Notes: a model not told the origin generated them from the sequence alone. 64,000 nucleotides of DNA from Roseicyclus sp. (GCF_018402035.1 NZ_JAGYJN010000007.1:1-64000); one strand, 5' to 3'. Shown: positions 34,783 through 43,899, numbered from the stretch's first letter. Made by a program: numbers and translations.

Positions 34783-35796
34783 TCAGCTGGCGCGTAGGCG
34801 ATCCGCATAGCGGCGCGCCAGTTCGATCGTATCCGCGACGATCTTCTGGCAGACCACCTCGTCGCCGTATTCCACCCCTTCGAATGGATAATTCGCGGCT
34901 GCGAAATTGGCACGCAACTCGGTGTTGTCAAAGCTCGCCCGGATCGAATTGACCAAACGTTCCCGCACTTCGGGCATGGTTTCCCAAACCTCTGTGTGCA
35001 TGGCGAAACCATTGGCCAGTTCCAGCTCGGGAATGGTTGTGCCGAACACATCGTTGATCAGCGGCGCATTCCCCATTTGGGCGTTGAACGCCTCGACCGA
35101 GCGGAATGTTCCCAATACGCGCACCTGATCGCCGAGGCTGATGGCAACACCGGCCGTCAATACCGCCGCATCGGTTTCACCGGTGATAACCGCCATGGAA
35201 GTTGGATTGCCACCGCCATAGGGGATCATATTGAAATCAGCGCCCATGGCATCGGCCAACGACAGCATCCCGATGGTACCTGGATGCGGCAGGCGGCTGG
35301 TGGCGATGTTCACTGTGCGCTTTTTGCCTTCATCGACGAGTTGCTCGATCGACTGGATCGGGCTGTTGGCCCCGACGTAACATACGATGGGCGTGCCGCC
35401 GGTCTTGGCAAAGTGGATGATATCACCGGGCAGATCATAATTGGTGTTTTGCGTCGCAAAGGTGATGATCTCGGGGTGCATGTTGGAATAGAGCAGGTTG
35501 TAGCCGTCCTTATCGCGGCGCTGGGCATAGAGCTCGTATCCCACCTGACCACCAGCGCCGGGATGGAATTCATATTCGAACTCCACGCCCAGATCGGTGC
35601 GCATCACATTGGTAAAAGCGCGCGCCGTGGTTTCCGCGCCGCCACCTTGACCCGTGGCGATCACGATATTGATGTTTCGTGTCGGATAGGCTCCCTGCGC
35701 CCGCAGGATCGCAGGGGCAAACAAGCTGGCTGCCCCAATCGTCGCCCCGGTTCCCAGAATACTACGCCTGCTGAATGTCTTGAGTGTCTTGGCCAT
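34783..35796 (-). CDS. Tripartite tricarboxylate transporter substrate-binding protein (Bug/TctC)
   Basis: 337 residues. The N-terminus FSRRSILGTGATIGAASLF is a twin-arginine signal, and the mature protein begins near QGAYPTRNINIVIATG, as in Bug proteins. HPGAGGQVGYELYAQRRDKDGYNLL is the ligand-loop region (key stretch PGAGGQVGY). It delivers a carboxylate to TctAB. It is separated from tctA by the LVIVD gene, an uncommon order. Confidence 0.9.
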   Translation of the reverse strand: MAKTLKTFSRRSILGTGATIGAASLFAPAILRAQGAYPTRNINIVIATGQGGGAETTARAFTNVMRTDLGVEFEYEFHPGAGGQVGYELYAQRRDKDGYNLLYSNMHPEIITFATQNTNYDLPGDIIHFAKTGGTPIVCYVGANSPIQSIEQLVDEGKKRTVNIATSRLPHPGTIGMLSLADAMGADFNMIPYGGGNPTSMAVITGETDAAVLTAGVAISLGDQVRVLGTFRSVEAFNAQMGNAPLINDVFGTTIPELELANGFAMHTEVWETMPEVRERLVNSIRASFDNTELRANFAAANYPFEGVEYGDEVVCQKIVADTIELARRYADRLRAS

Positions 35797-35846
35797 GATG
35801 TCCTCCCTAATTGGATTTGGCCTTGCGCCATTCCGTCCGAAGCTGA

Positions 35847-37118
35847 TCAGCCCGGCCGGAATTCCAGAATGTCGAGCCCTTCCAGCCGGTCGATCAGATA
35901 GACCAGCCCCCGGTCATCGACGTAAACGTCATTGCTTTGTGGGGTCGCGTGCCCGCTTGTGGGTGTGGGGATGAAGTGACCCACCTCGGTCGGGTCTTTG
36001 GGATTTGACAGGTCGACCGCCCGCAGCCCCCCAGCAAACCACGCGCAAAACAGCGTGTTGTCGTAAAAGGTCTCGGCGTATTGATGCAGCCCGAACCGCC
36101 CCCCTGCCGCGGCAAAGGGGGTATCCAACTCGCCCACATGAAAGGTCGCGGCATAGCGGATGTCGGAAAGATCGGTGACATCAAACACCCATAGATGGGC
36201 CGGAAGCTGACCTTGTTTATGGGCGTGTTCTTCATCGGCGGCCACAGCGTAGCGGCGCCCGCCTATCGGGGACAGCAGCGGCTTGATCGTGTGGGTCGGA
36301 TGCTTGCTCGGCGGGTGGTAGTCAAAGGATGCGATCGTTTTCATCGCTGTGATGTCGGTGGCATCCACCACACGAAACCCCGCATGCCAGCACGAGGCCC
36401 ACAGCTCATTGCCGACGCGTTGGGTGTGGTGCAGCCGCTGTTGATAGCCTTTCCAGGTAGGGCGAGCGCCGTCGAAATTCTCTTGCTCGGGCATCCACCA
36501 GCGTCCTACCTCGACCGGCTTGGTTGGATCGGCGTAATCATAGACGACAAGAATATTGCCGACAAACCCGGGCATCTCGGTCGACATATAAAGATAGCGT
36601 TCATCAATATCGAAGCGGTGAACGCCGAAGCCATGGGTCTTTTGATGGCACAGCAAGCGCGGATTGGTGCGATCCTTGATGTCGTAGATGCGAAACCCGC
36701 CATCATGATAGCCGCGTTTGGCGCTTTCGCGCAGCGTCGGAATATCGGCCAAGGTCACACCCAGAAATGCCGCCAATTCGGCATCGCTGGGATCGCGCCC
36801 CTCGCGGGCTTGCATATGGGCCGTATGTTCAAGCAGCCCTTCACCTTTGCGGTGGAAGTGGCGCTTATTTTGTTCATGGTTGACGATCATTAGATCGCCG
36901 CAAACCCGCACCTTGTGGCTGTGGGACCAAGGATCATCCATCGCCACATGGGCCACGACCTTGGGCATACGCGGATCCCTGATGTCGATGATGCTGGTGC
37001 CGTTGGGGGCATCCATGTGGCCGACGTAAGCATAGCCGCCCTCGACCCGCACCTGACCGCCGCCAGGAATGTTGAGCCGGGCAAGGCTTGTAAAATTCTT
37101 CGCCAAAGTCGCGCCCAT
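35847..37118 (-). CDS. LVIVD-repeat (beta-propeller) protein
   Basis: 423 residues with recurrent blades of the form xVxVxDxxDPxxP: GTSIIDIRDPRMPKVV, GFRIYDIKDRTNPRLL, ILVVYDYADPTKPVEV, GFRVVDATDI, LWVFDVTDLSDI, GLRAVDLSNPKDPTEV and GLDILEF. Seven such repeats fit a beta-propeller. No signal peptide is seen at the chosen ATG, although related proteins are often exported. It may bind a ligand or protein partner of the transporter operon in which it sits. Function unknown. Confidence 0.85.
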   Translation of the reverse strand: MGATLAKNFTSLARLNIPGGGQVRVEGGYAYVGHMDAPNGTSIIDIRDPRMPKVVAHVAMDDPWSHSHKVRVCGDLMIVNHEQNKRHFHRKGEGLLEHTAHMQAREGRDPSDAELAAFLGVTLADIPTLRESAKRGYHDGGFRIYDIKDRTNPRLLCHQKTHGFGVHRFDIDERYLYMSTEMPGFVGNILVVYDYADPTKPVEVGRWWMPEQENFDGARPTWKGYQQRLHHTQRVGNELWASCWHAGFRVVDATDITAMKTIASFDYHPPSKHPTHTIKPLLSPIGGRRYAVAADEEHAHKQGQLPAHLWVFDVTDLSDIRYAATFHVGELDTPFAAAGGRFGLHQYAETFYDNTLFCAWFAGGLRAVDLSNPKDPTEVGHFIPTPTSGHATPQSNDVYVDDRGLVYLIDRLEGLDILEFRPG

Positions 37119-37119
37119 A

Positions 37120-38631
37120 TCAGACCGCCTCCTTTTGTTTCTTTCTTGCCTGCCAGCTTTTGTAGACCGGCAAGAGAAGCGTGATGATGAGGAACAGCCA
37201 CAGGATGTTGCCTAGGTTCGAACTGAACAAAATGCCCACATCCCCGCGCGAAATGCGCAACGCGCGCATCAGATATTGCTCCATCAGCGGCCCAAGGATG
37301 ATGCCGATCAAGATCGCGGTAACGTGGTAGCCGGTCTTGCGCGCCAAATAGCCCAAAAGACCAAAGGCAACCGCCAGCCCCATGTCGAACATATAGGCGC
37401 GCGGCACAAAGGCTCCCAAAAGCGTGAAGGCCAAGATCATTGGCACAAGGAAGAAAGCCGGAACAGTCGTGACCCGCGACATGTATTGCGCCATTGGAAA
37501 CATCAACGGGATCATCAAGAGGTAGGTGATGAAGGCCGCGGTGAAAATGCCATAGGCCAATTCGGGACTGTCGATAAACAGCCGCGGGCCCAGCGTGACG
37601 CCATGGTACTGCAACACGACCATCATGATTGCCGCGGTTGATCCGCCAGGCACACCGATCGCCATCAGCGGAACGAGCGTGCCCGAAGTCACACCATTAT
37701 TGGCAGCTTCGGGGGCCGCGACCCCCTCGGGGACACCCGTGCCGAACAACTCGGGCGTTTTTGAGAATGTGCGCGCTTGCTGATACGCGACGAAAGCTGC
37801 GATCGAGGCTCCGGCACCCGGAATGATTCCGATAATCACCCCAATAAGCGCAGTCCATGTCATCAAGAACCAGCTTCGCAACGCCTCTTTCACTAGCACC
37901 CAGACGTCATAAAGTTTCGAGCTGACGACGACATCCATGTATTCGTCCTTCAGCACTCGCCCGCGCTCGATCAGAACGAAAACTTCCGAAATTGCAAAAA
38001 GCCCGATCAGCGCGGGCACGAGCGGCACGCCGCTATACAGCTCCAACATGCCAAAGGTTGCGCGCGGCTCTGAATAAATGAAGTCGGTTCCTATGGCACC
38101 GATCAACAGCCCAAGCATACCCGCCAAAAGACCCTTGATCATGTCTGCAGCAGCGATCACCGCGATCAGCGTCAGTCCAAAGAGGATGATCACCACCATC
38201 TCGACCGAGTGCAGGTAATTTCCGACCTGCGAGAGCACCGGCAACAGCGCCAACACGAACATGGTACCGATCAGCCCGCCAAAGATCGAGGCCACGAAAC
38301 AATAGACCAGCGCGCGCTGTGCCTGACCCTTTTGCGCCATCGGATAACCGTCGAGCGTGGTGGCCGCCGCCCCGCCCGTTCCGGGGATATTGACCAAGAT
38401 AGCGGGAATGCCATTGCCAAGCTGCGAGGCCGAATACAGCGCCATCATGAAGATCAGCGCCACCTCGACATCCACCGACAAGGTCAGCGGCAGCAAGATG
38501 ATGATGGTGTTGGCCGCGCTGAAACCAGGGATCGCGCCGACCAGATTGCCCAGCAAAATGGCCGGGATCATCACCCACCAATATGTCAGCGAGTAGGAGA
38601 AAAGACCCAGGATTGTGGAAAATTGTTCCAT
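37120..38631 (-). CDS. Tripartite tricarboxylate transporter permease, large subunit (TctA)
   Basis: 503 residues with 11-12 hydrophobic segments. The family signatures NLVGAIPGFSAANTIIILLP near residue 27 and ILVNIPGTGGAAATTLDGYP near residue 77 are present. The C-terminus ends in a basic lysine-rich tail. It moves the substrate with sodium or protons. One base separates it from the LVIVD gene and one from tctB, so the set is one transcript. Confidence 0.94.
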   Translation of the reverse strand: MEQFSTILGLFSYSLTYWWVMIPAILLGNLVGAIPGFSAANTIIILLPLTLSVDVEVALIFMMALYSASQLGNGIPAILVNIPGTGGAAATTLDGYPMAQKGQAQRALVYCFVASIFGGLIGTMFVLALLPVLSQVGNYLHSVEMVVIILFGLTLIAVIAAADMIKGLLAGMLGLLIGAIGTDFIYSEPRATFGMLELYSGVPLVPALIGLFAISEVFVLIERGRVLKDEYMDVVVSSKLYDVWVLVKEALRSWFLMTWTALIGVIIGIIPGAGASIAAFVAYQQARTFSKTPELFGTGVPEGVAAPEAANNGVTSGTLVPLMAIGVPGGSTAAIMMVVLQYHGVTLGPRLFIDSPELAYGIFTAAFITYLLMIPLMFPMAQYMSRVTTVPAFFLVPMILAFTLLGAFVPRAYMFDMGLAVAFGLLGYLARKTGYHVTAILIGIILGPLMEQYLMRALRISRGDVGILFSSNLGNILWLFLIITLLLPVYKSWQARKKQKEAV

Positions 38632-38632
38632 G

Positions 38633-39124
38633 TCAGAGGAAAAAGCCCTTGAGGGTCTGGTCGATGATGTTCGTCGGGAAACGAACCTTCACCAGAACGA
38701 TGAAGACAAGAAAGGCGACGATGGTCATGCCAAGAGCGGTAAAAGCGGCAGCCTTGATCCGCTCTACTCCGCCGATGACGATCACGGCAGAAAACACAAA
38801 GGCGAAAATCGTGACGACAAAGCCCAAGACCGGCATCAACACGATAAAACCAACGGTGAGTGCCAGCACGCTCCAACGGCGTGCCTCCGACACCGGGTCG
38901 CTGAAAAACCCCTCGATCCCCCAGGATTTCTGACCCGACCAGATTTCCCGACCGAACCGGATGAACAGAATGAAGCTTAGGATCGCAATCGCGGCAGCGA
39001 CGTAGATGCCGACGACCTTGGCCTGAAACGGCAATTCCCACACCGTCGACAGATAATAGATGCCGAATGCGATCGACCCGACCGGGATGATCAACTCTGG
39101 CAAGAGACCCGGACGCTTTTCCAT
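38633..39124 (-). CDS. Tripartite tricarboxylate transporter small permease subunit (TctB)
   Basis: 163 residues, four hydrophobic segments. LIIPVGSIAFGIYYL near the start, the central VLALTVGFIVLMPVLGFVVT and the last helix TALGMTIVAFLVFIVLVKV follow the TctB plan. Immediately upstream of tctA on the same strand. Confidence 0.88.
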   Translation of the reverse strand: MEKRPGLLPELIIPVGSIAFGIYYLSTVWELPFQAKVVGIYVAAAIAILSFILFIRFGREIWSGQKSWGIEGFFSDPVSEARRWSVLALTVGFIVLMPVLGFVVTIFAFVFSAVIVIGGVERIKAAAFTALGMTIVAFLVFIVLVKVRFPTNIIDQTLKGFFL

Positions 39125-39128
39125 CTGT

Positions 39129-39953
39129 TTACCTTATCCTTGCTACTGCGCGGCCGACCCGTTCGACCTCGACCACGATCTCGTCGCCCGGCTTCATCCA
39201 GACCGGCGGCGTGCGGGCATAGCCCACCCCCGAGGGTGTGCCTGTTGCAATTACATCGCCTGCGCGCAGCGTCATGAATTCGCTGATCAACGCGATCGCT
39301 CTAGCGACGGGGAAAATCATGATGTCGGTATTTGCATCCTGCATCACTTCACCATTCAGGATCGCGCGCACGCCAAGTCCGGTCGCACCGGGCGCAAGCT
39401 CATCGGCAGTCACAATCTGTTCTCCGAAGATTCCGGTGCCGTCAAAATTCTTGCCCGGCGTCCACTGACCGCCCTTTTGCTGAAAATCACGGACAGAAAT
39501 GTCATTGAAAACGCCATAACCAAACACGTGATCCAAAGCGTCGGCCTCGGCGATCTTTCGGCCGCCCCGGCCGATCACCACCAAAAGCTCGGCCTCATAA
39601 TCCAGCTTGTCGCTGATCCCCAACGTGTCGACTTCAGAGCCGCTCGGCGCCAGCGAGGTGTCGATGCGAAAGAAAAACGCAGGATAGCTCGGCGGCTCCC
39701 GCCCACCCTCGCGGGCATGTTCGGCATAGTTCAAGCCGATACATATGACGCGGGCATCAGCCACGATTGGAAGCGCGGGCTCAATCGCTCCCGCGACAAT
39801 GGCACCGCCAGTGATCCGGCCAGTAGCCACATCTTCGGCAAACTGTGCAAAATCGCTGCTATTTGCTGGAAACGGCCCGACATCGCGCACCCCATCCTGA
39901 TCGCGCAGCGCCAGGCGGGTGCCATTATTCTGTCGATACGCAACCAGTCTCAT
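39129..39953 (-). CDS. FAH family hydrolase
   Basis: 274 residues from ATG 39953, which has GGGGAA at good distance and leaves the operator-like site upstream; an in-frame ATG at 39986 is less likely. Motifs: VICIGLNYAEHAREGG, LDYEAELLVVIG, GYGVFNDISVRDFQ, TGTPSGVGYAR. These are FAH-fold features including all metal ligands. First gene of the tctB-tctA-LVIVD-tctC run, so it may act on the imported compound or its ring-cleavage product. Confidence 0.9.
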   Translation of the reverse strand: MRLVAYRQNNGTRLALRDQDGVRDVGPFPANSSDFAQFAEDVATGRITGGAIVAGAIEPALPIVADARVICIGLNYAEHAREGGREPPSYPAFFFRIDTSLAPSGSEVDTLGISDKLDYEAELLVVIGRGGRKIAEADALDHVFGYGVFNDISVRDFQQKGGQWTPGKNFDGTGIFGEQIVTADELAPGATGLGVRAILNGEVMQDANTDIMIFPVARAIALISEFMTLRAGDVIATGTPSGVGYARTPPVWMKPGDEIVVEVERVGRAVARIR

Positions 39954-39982
39954 TATTTTCCCCGATAATTTTGATTCTAAGG

Positions 39983-40001
39983 TCAAATAGTCGACAAAAA
40001 T
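39983..40001. promoter_or_regulatory. Candidate GntR operator upstream of the transporter operon
   Basis: TCAAATAGTCGACAAAAAT, with core TAGTCGACAA fitting the TNGT..ACNA FadR-type pattern. It lies 30 bases before the first ATG of the operon. A weaker half site TTTCGATAAA lies at 40017-40026. Confidence 0.5.
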
Positions 40002-40140
40002 ACGAAATGGTCAAATTATTTCGATAAATTGAGTGATTTTATTTATTTATCGTCATGTTCTGGATGCGCAAAGAAGCAGGCCCCACGCGACGCAGTGCCT
40101 GATTCAATCTCATTACCGGAGCGCGGCTGCGCCCGAGCGC

Positions 40141-41010
40141 TTAGCCGATCGTGTTTTCCAACACCCCCAGCCCAGTGATTCTGACACGCATCTGATCGCC
40201 CTTCTCAAGATAGCGCGGCGGCTTGAAGCCAATACCAACCCCAACAGGCGTGCCCGTCGCAATGATATCACCGGGTAACAGCGTCATGGTGCGTGACATG
40301 GTTTCGATCAGCGTGGGTATATCAAAGATCAGATCCGACAGGCGTGCGCGTTGGCGTTCTTCGCCGTTTATCTCGGTCACCAACTCAAGCGCAGTGACAT
40401 CAGAGACCTCATCAGCGGTCAGGATCCACGGGCCCATCGGGCAAAAGCTGTCGATCCCTTTACCTATGACCCATTGGTTATGCTGTTTTTGCAGCTCACG
40501 CGACGTCACATCATTGATGATCACATAGCCAAAGACGTGGTCCATCGCATCGGCTTTGCTGACGCCGAAACAGCGGGTGCCGATGATCACACCCAGTTCA
40601 CCCTCATAATCGACCGATGCGGTGGGATCGAGAGAGCCACGCACCACATCTCCCGGCCCGCAAACGCTGGTCGTGGCCTTGGTGAAGACAACTGGATGCG
40701 ACGGCACCTCTTCTTTGGCCGAAGAATCGAAGCCGCTGGAATAAAACTCAGCGGCATGGGCGTAGTAATTCTTGCCAATACAGAACACATCTCTCCGCGG
40801 TTCGGGGATCGGTGCCAACAAGCGCACATCCGCCAACGGCAGGCGACGACCGCCCTTGGAAACCCAGTCCGCGCGCGCATCCGCGCCGCCCTCGATCAAC
40901 CCCAGAACGGCACCAAGCGCGCCCGCCCCTTCGGCGCAGATCACTGCCTCTTGCCCATCAATGAACCCTGCGGCGGGGCCCGTGGCAGTTTCAAAGCTGA
41001 TGATTCTCAT
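40141..41010 (-). CDS. FAH family hydrolase
   Basis: 289 residues from ATG 41010, chosen because AAGGA lies ten bases upstream; ATG 41019 is too close to it. Motifs: VFCIGKNYYAHAAEF, VDYEGELGVIIG, GYVIINDVTSRELQ, TGTPVGVGIGF. All FAH metal ligands are present. Divergent from a GntR gene, with an 18-bp palindrome between them. It could be a 2-hydroxyhepta-2,4-diene-1,7-dioate isomerase or acylpyruvase type enzyme. Confidence 0.9.
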   Translation of the reverse strand: MRIISFETATGPAAGFIDGQEAVICAEGAGALGAVLGLIEGGADARADWVSKGGRRLPLADVRLLAPIPEPRRDVFCIGKNYYAHAAEFYSSGFDSSAKEEVPSHPVVFTKATTSVCGPGDVVRGSLDPTASVDYEGELGVIIGTRCFGVSKADAMDHVFGYVIINDVTSRELQKQHNQWVIGKGIDSFCPMGPWILTADEVSDVTALELVTEINGEERQRARLSDLIFDIPTLIETMSRTMTLLPGDIIATGTPVGVGIGFKPPRYLEKGDQMRVRITGLGVLENTIG

Positions 41011-41024
41011 AATCGACATTTCCT

Positions 41025-41042
41025 TACTTTATCGATAAAGTA
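41025..41042. promoter_or_regulatory. Perfect 18-bp palindrome, candidate GntR operator
   Basis: TACTTTATCGATAAAGTA is a perfect dyad. It lies 15 bases before the FAH start and 63 before the GntR start, where a repressor of both would bind. Its TTATCGATAA centre fits the same TNRTCGAYNA pattern as the sites near 29590 and 39990. Confidence 0.65.
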
Positions 41043-41104
41043 GAAAAACAAATAAATAATGGACTGTCAAACCCGAACCAGAGACCGGCCAAGAGGAGAG
41101 CAAG

Positions 41105-41851
41105 GTGATCAAGGCCCAGTTTGACCCCATCACTGCCGAGACCTTGGCGCAAACCGCCTATCTCCGGCTCCGGCGCGATATCATCACCGGCGCACGCCCA
41201 CCGGGTGAACGTTTGCGGATTGCCAAGCTCAAGACGATCTATGCCATCGGTCCCACCCCCTTACGCGAAGCGTTACAAAAGCTGGCGCAAGACGGGCTGG
41301 TGGTGGCCCATGACAATCGCGGCTTCGCGGTGGCCGATCTGGACCCGGTGGAGTTTGCCGATCTCAACACTGCGCGAACGGCAATTGAAACCGAAGCGAT
41401 CCGCCTTTCGCTGGCCTACGGCGATGATGGCTGGGAGGCGCGCGTGGTCGCGGCCAGCTATATCATGCAAAAAGAGGACGCTGTCTTGGCGCGCGCGGCG
41501 GGAACGGTTGCCGACACATGGGAAAGGGCGAACGCCGATTTCCATACCGCAATCGTGTCGGCTTGCGGCTCCACATGGATGTTACGGCTCCGGGCGCAGT
41601 TGCATGATCTGTGCGAACGCTATCGCCGCGCCTCGGTCTATCAAGGGTTAGGCAGTCGCGATCTGGGTGCCGAGCACGCCGCCATCGCGGCGGCAGCACT
41701 GGCCCGCGACACAGAACAGGCCACGGCCTTGACCGTACAGCATTTCGCTCGGACCGAAACCGCGCTGGCTGCGCGGGGCCACCAAATCCCTCAATCCGCC
41801 GAACAGGACAAACAAGATGCCCAAGATCACTCTCGCCACCTGGGATCATGA
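41105..41851 (+). CDS. GntR family regulator, FCD type
   Basis: 248 residues from GTG 41105, after AGAGGAGAGCAAG. Winged helix: AKLKTIYAIGPTPLREALQKL (key stretch IGPTPLREAL), DGLVVAHDNRGFAVADL. FCD domain: ANADFHTAIVSACGSTWMLR. It is a different branch from the other two regulators here. Its last 35 bases overlap the start of the decarboxylase-like gene, so the two are coupled. Confidence 0.88.
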   Translation: MIKAQFDPITAETLAQTAYLRLRRDIITGARPPGERLRIAKLKTIYAIGPTPLREALQKLAQDGLVVAHDNRGFAVADLDPVEFADLNTARTAIETEAIRLSLAYGDDGWEARVVAASYIMQKEDAVLARAAGTVADTWERANADFHTAIVSACGSTWMLRLRAQLHDLCERYRRASVYQGLGSRDLGAEHAAIAAAALARDTEQATALTVQHFARTETALAARGHQIPQSAEQDKQDAQDHSRHLGS

Positions 41852-42803
41852 CCGCGTCATGCCGATCCATGACGGGACGCTGCGTTTGCCGGGCTATGAA
41901 ATCGACCCGGTGATCCTACCCACCACCAAGCTATTTCCTATCGCCGCCCAAGAAGCGCGGTTCGACGTGACCGAGATGTCGCTGTCGACCTATATCCTAC
42001 AGCTGTCCCAGGGAACCACGCCCTATACCGCTCTGCCCGTCTTTCTATCGCGCGCATTTCGGCATAACGGATTTTTCGCGCGCAGCGGATCCGGTATTCA
42101 CAGCCCTGCGGATCTGAATGGCCGCGTGGTCGGCGTGCCGGAATACCAGATGACCGCGGGACTTTGGATGCGGGGCATCTTGCAAGATGAATACGGTGTC
42201 GATCTGGCCAGCATCCGGTGGCGGACCGGCGCTCTAGACGAAGGGGTGCGCCACGAGCGGCTGGCGCTTTCCCTGCCTGAAGGAATGGAAGTGCTCCCCA
42301 TCGCCGAGGGGGAAACCTTGCAGGATTTGCTGCTCGATGGGCGGATCGACGCGGTTCTGGCCCCCAAGCCGCCCATGGCCTTTCTGAAGGGCGATCCCCG
42401 CATCCGGCGTCTGATACCCGACCCCGAAACGGCCGAGGCTGATTATTTCCGCCGCACTGGATTTTTCCCAATCATGCATATTGTGGCAGTGCGCGCGAGC
42501 CTATTGAAAGACGACCCTGGGCTGGCGATGTCACTGTTTGAAATATTCTGCGAAGCCAAACGCATTGCCATGGAGCGGCTAGAAAATATCTGGCTTGGGT
42601 CGGCCAACCGGCTGACTTTGCCGTGGCTTGGCGCCGGGCTCGAGCGCACTCGGCTTGTGATGGGTGCCGATTACTGGCGCTACGGCTATCAAACTAACCA
42701 CAACGAGCTAGAAACCATCTGCCGCTACTCCACCGAGCAACATCTTGCTGCGCGTCCTGTCTGCGCGCAGGAATTGTTTCACCCCACGGTGCTGTGGACC
42801 TGA
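41817..42803 (+). CDS. 4,5-dihydroxyphthalate decarboxylase-like protein
   Basis: 328 residues. The whole-length pattern matches the 4,5-dihydroxyphthalate decarboxylase group, which has a periplasmic-binding-protein fold: TLATWDHDRVMPIHDGTLRL at the start, FDVTEMSLSTYILQL near residue 50, FARSGSGIHSPADLNGRVVGVPEYQMTAG (key stretch GIHSPADLNGRVVGVPEY), RIDAVLAPKPP, and a C-terminal YGYQTNHNELE. Phthalate catabolism uses this enzyme to form protocatechuate, but relatives with other substrates are common. No phthalate dioxygenase is present. Confidence 0.8.
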   Translation: MPKITLATWDHDRVMPIHDGTLRLPGYEIDPVILPTTKLFPIAAQEARFDVTEMSLSTYILQLSQGTTPYTALPVFLSRAFRHNGFFARSGSGIHSPADLNGRVVGVPEYQMTAGLWMRGILQDEYGVDLASIRWRTGALDEGVRHERLALSLPEGMEVLPIAEGETLQDLLLDGRIDAVLAPKPPMAFLKGDPRIRRLIPDPETAEADYFRRTGFFPIMHIVAVRASLLKDDPGLAMSLFEIFCEAKRIAMERLENIWLGSANRLTLPWLGAGLERTRLVMGADYWRYGYQTNHNELETICRYSTEQHLAARPVCAQELFHPTVLWT

Positions 42804-42934
42804 CAGGATCATACCTTTCAGCCTGTCCGCCGTCGGCCAATTTGGCACGAGCGACGTGATCTTGGCGTAGGGGGCGTTTGCTCGTTTAGCGCGTGTTGCG
42901 TTTGATCAGTTAGCTATATTGCGTGCAACAGGTG

Positions 42935-43320
42935 AGGCATCCATGTTGGTGTATCGGGAACGGCAATCCCTAAGCCCGTCGTGAGCCGTGGCGGCAGTGA
43001 AAAAACGACACCTGCTGCCCGCATTTCGAAGGTGTTACAGACGAGCGTCACGCCTGAGGTGTCCTCGCTTACCCTGCGCACTGGGTGATCTAAGTGCAGA
43101 CTATCTCCCAACATTTCGGCTCAAGCATAGGTCACGCGCGCCATCCCACCTTTGATGCGCAACGCACCTCCCATGGTGGCAAAGTCGAGGTCACGACGAA
43201 CTGTGCCATCTGTATCTACGAAGACAAGACGCCCAGACGCGTATTGCGGAATGCTGCGCAGACCGAGATGCTTAGCAAGTGCCAGCATGCGGTGGTTGTG
43301 CGGCCATATTGGCTTGCGCG
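42935..43320 (-). pseudogene. Flavin amine oxidase remnant with internal stop
   Basis: Minus-strand reading gives NHRMLALAKHLGLRS, IPQYASGRLVFVDTDGTVRR, GGALRIKGGMARVTYA, a TGA stop, then AEMLGDSLHLDHPVRRVS and VVFSLPPRLTTGLGI. This is the middle of a flavin monoamine oxidase; the TGA replaces what is probably a leucine codon. Both ends are missing. The rest of 42804-43578 shows no gene. Confidence 0.7.
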
Positions 43321-43578
43321 CGCTGTGTCGTACTTTGCCCCAAGCGATGTCTTTCTGATCATCGCCGTTTTTTGAGGCTTGGTTGGTTGGTTTGCGATTG
43401 GACGTTTCCTTGAGCCTCCTTGCACCGCGAAAACTGCGGCGAGAGCAACTCAGACCGAAGTCGAAGGCGTTCGAACTGCACCCGCCGCTTGACGCGCATG
43501 TCTCGCTGGCCGCGACGACACCTTAGGCGTGTAATGACCCAGTGAAAATCTGCTCATGCTATAGAGAGGAAAATAGCG

Positions 43579-43899
43579 ATGAGTATGACGATGGACGACA
43601 GCATCAAGCGGTGGACAGCGAAGCGGAAGACGGCGCTGGTCATCGAGATCATCCAAGGCAAGACGACGGTGGCGGAAGCCAGTCGTTCCTTCGATCTGTC
43701 ACCCTCTGAGATTGAGGGCTGGATCGAGGATGCCAAGCGCGGGATGGAGAACTCCTTGCGCGCCAACCCGCTCGATATCCGGGAACAGTACGAGAAGCAG
43801 CTCAAGGATCTGCAAGAGGCCTATGGCGAGGCGATGCTGGAGCTTCGTGCGCGAAAAAATGTATGGTCCGCCCCGCTATTGCAAGGTTTTCGTGGGTGA
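43579..43899 (+). pseudogene. IS3-type element OrfA, 3' end replaced by inserted IS
   Basis: The frame starts with a helix-turn-helix OrfA: RWTAKRKTALVIEIIQGKTT, VAEASRSFDLSPSEIEGWIE, then EQYEKQLKDLQEAYGEAMLELRARK. After about base 43860 the sequence changes to that of another IS, so the last ~12 residues (VWSAPLLQGFRG) are foreign. The partner OrfB resumes at 45287. Confidence 0.85.

Noticed and set aside
33981-35051. 356-codon reading of the GntR gene
   Set aside because: The first 110 codons are antisense to the TctC gene; the helix-turn-helix protein starts normally at ATG 34721.
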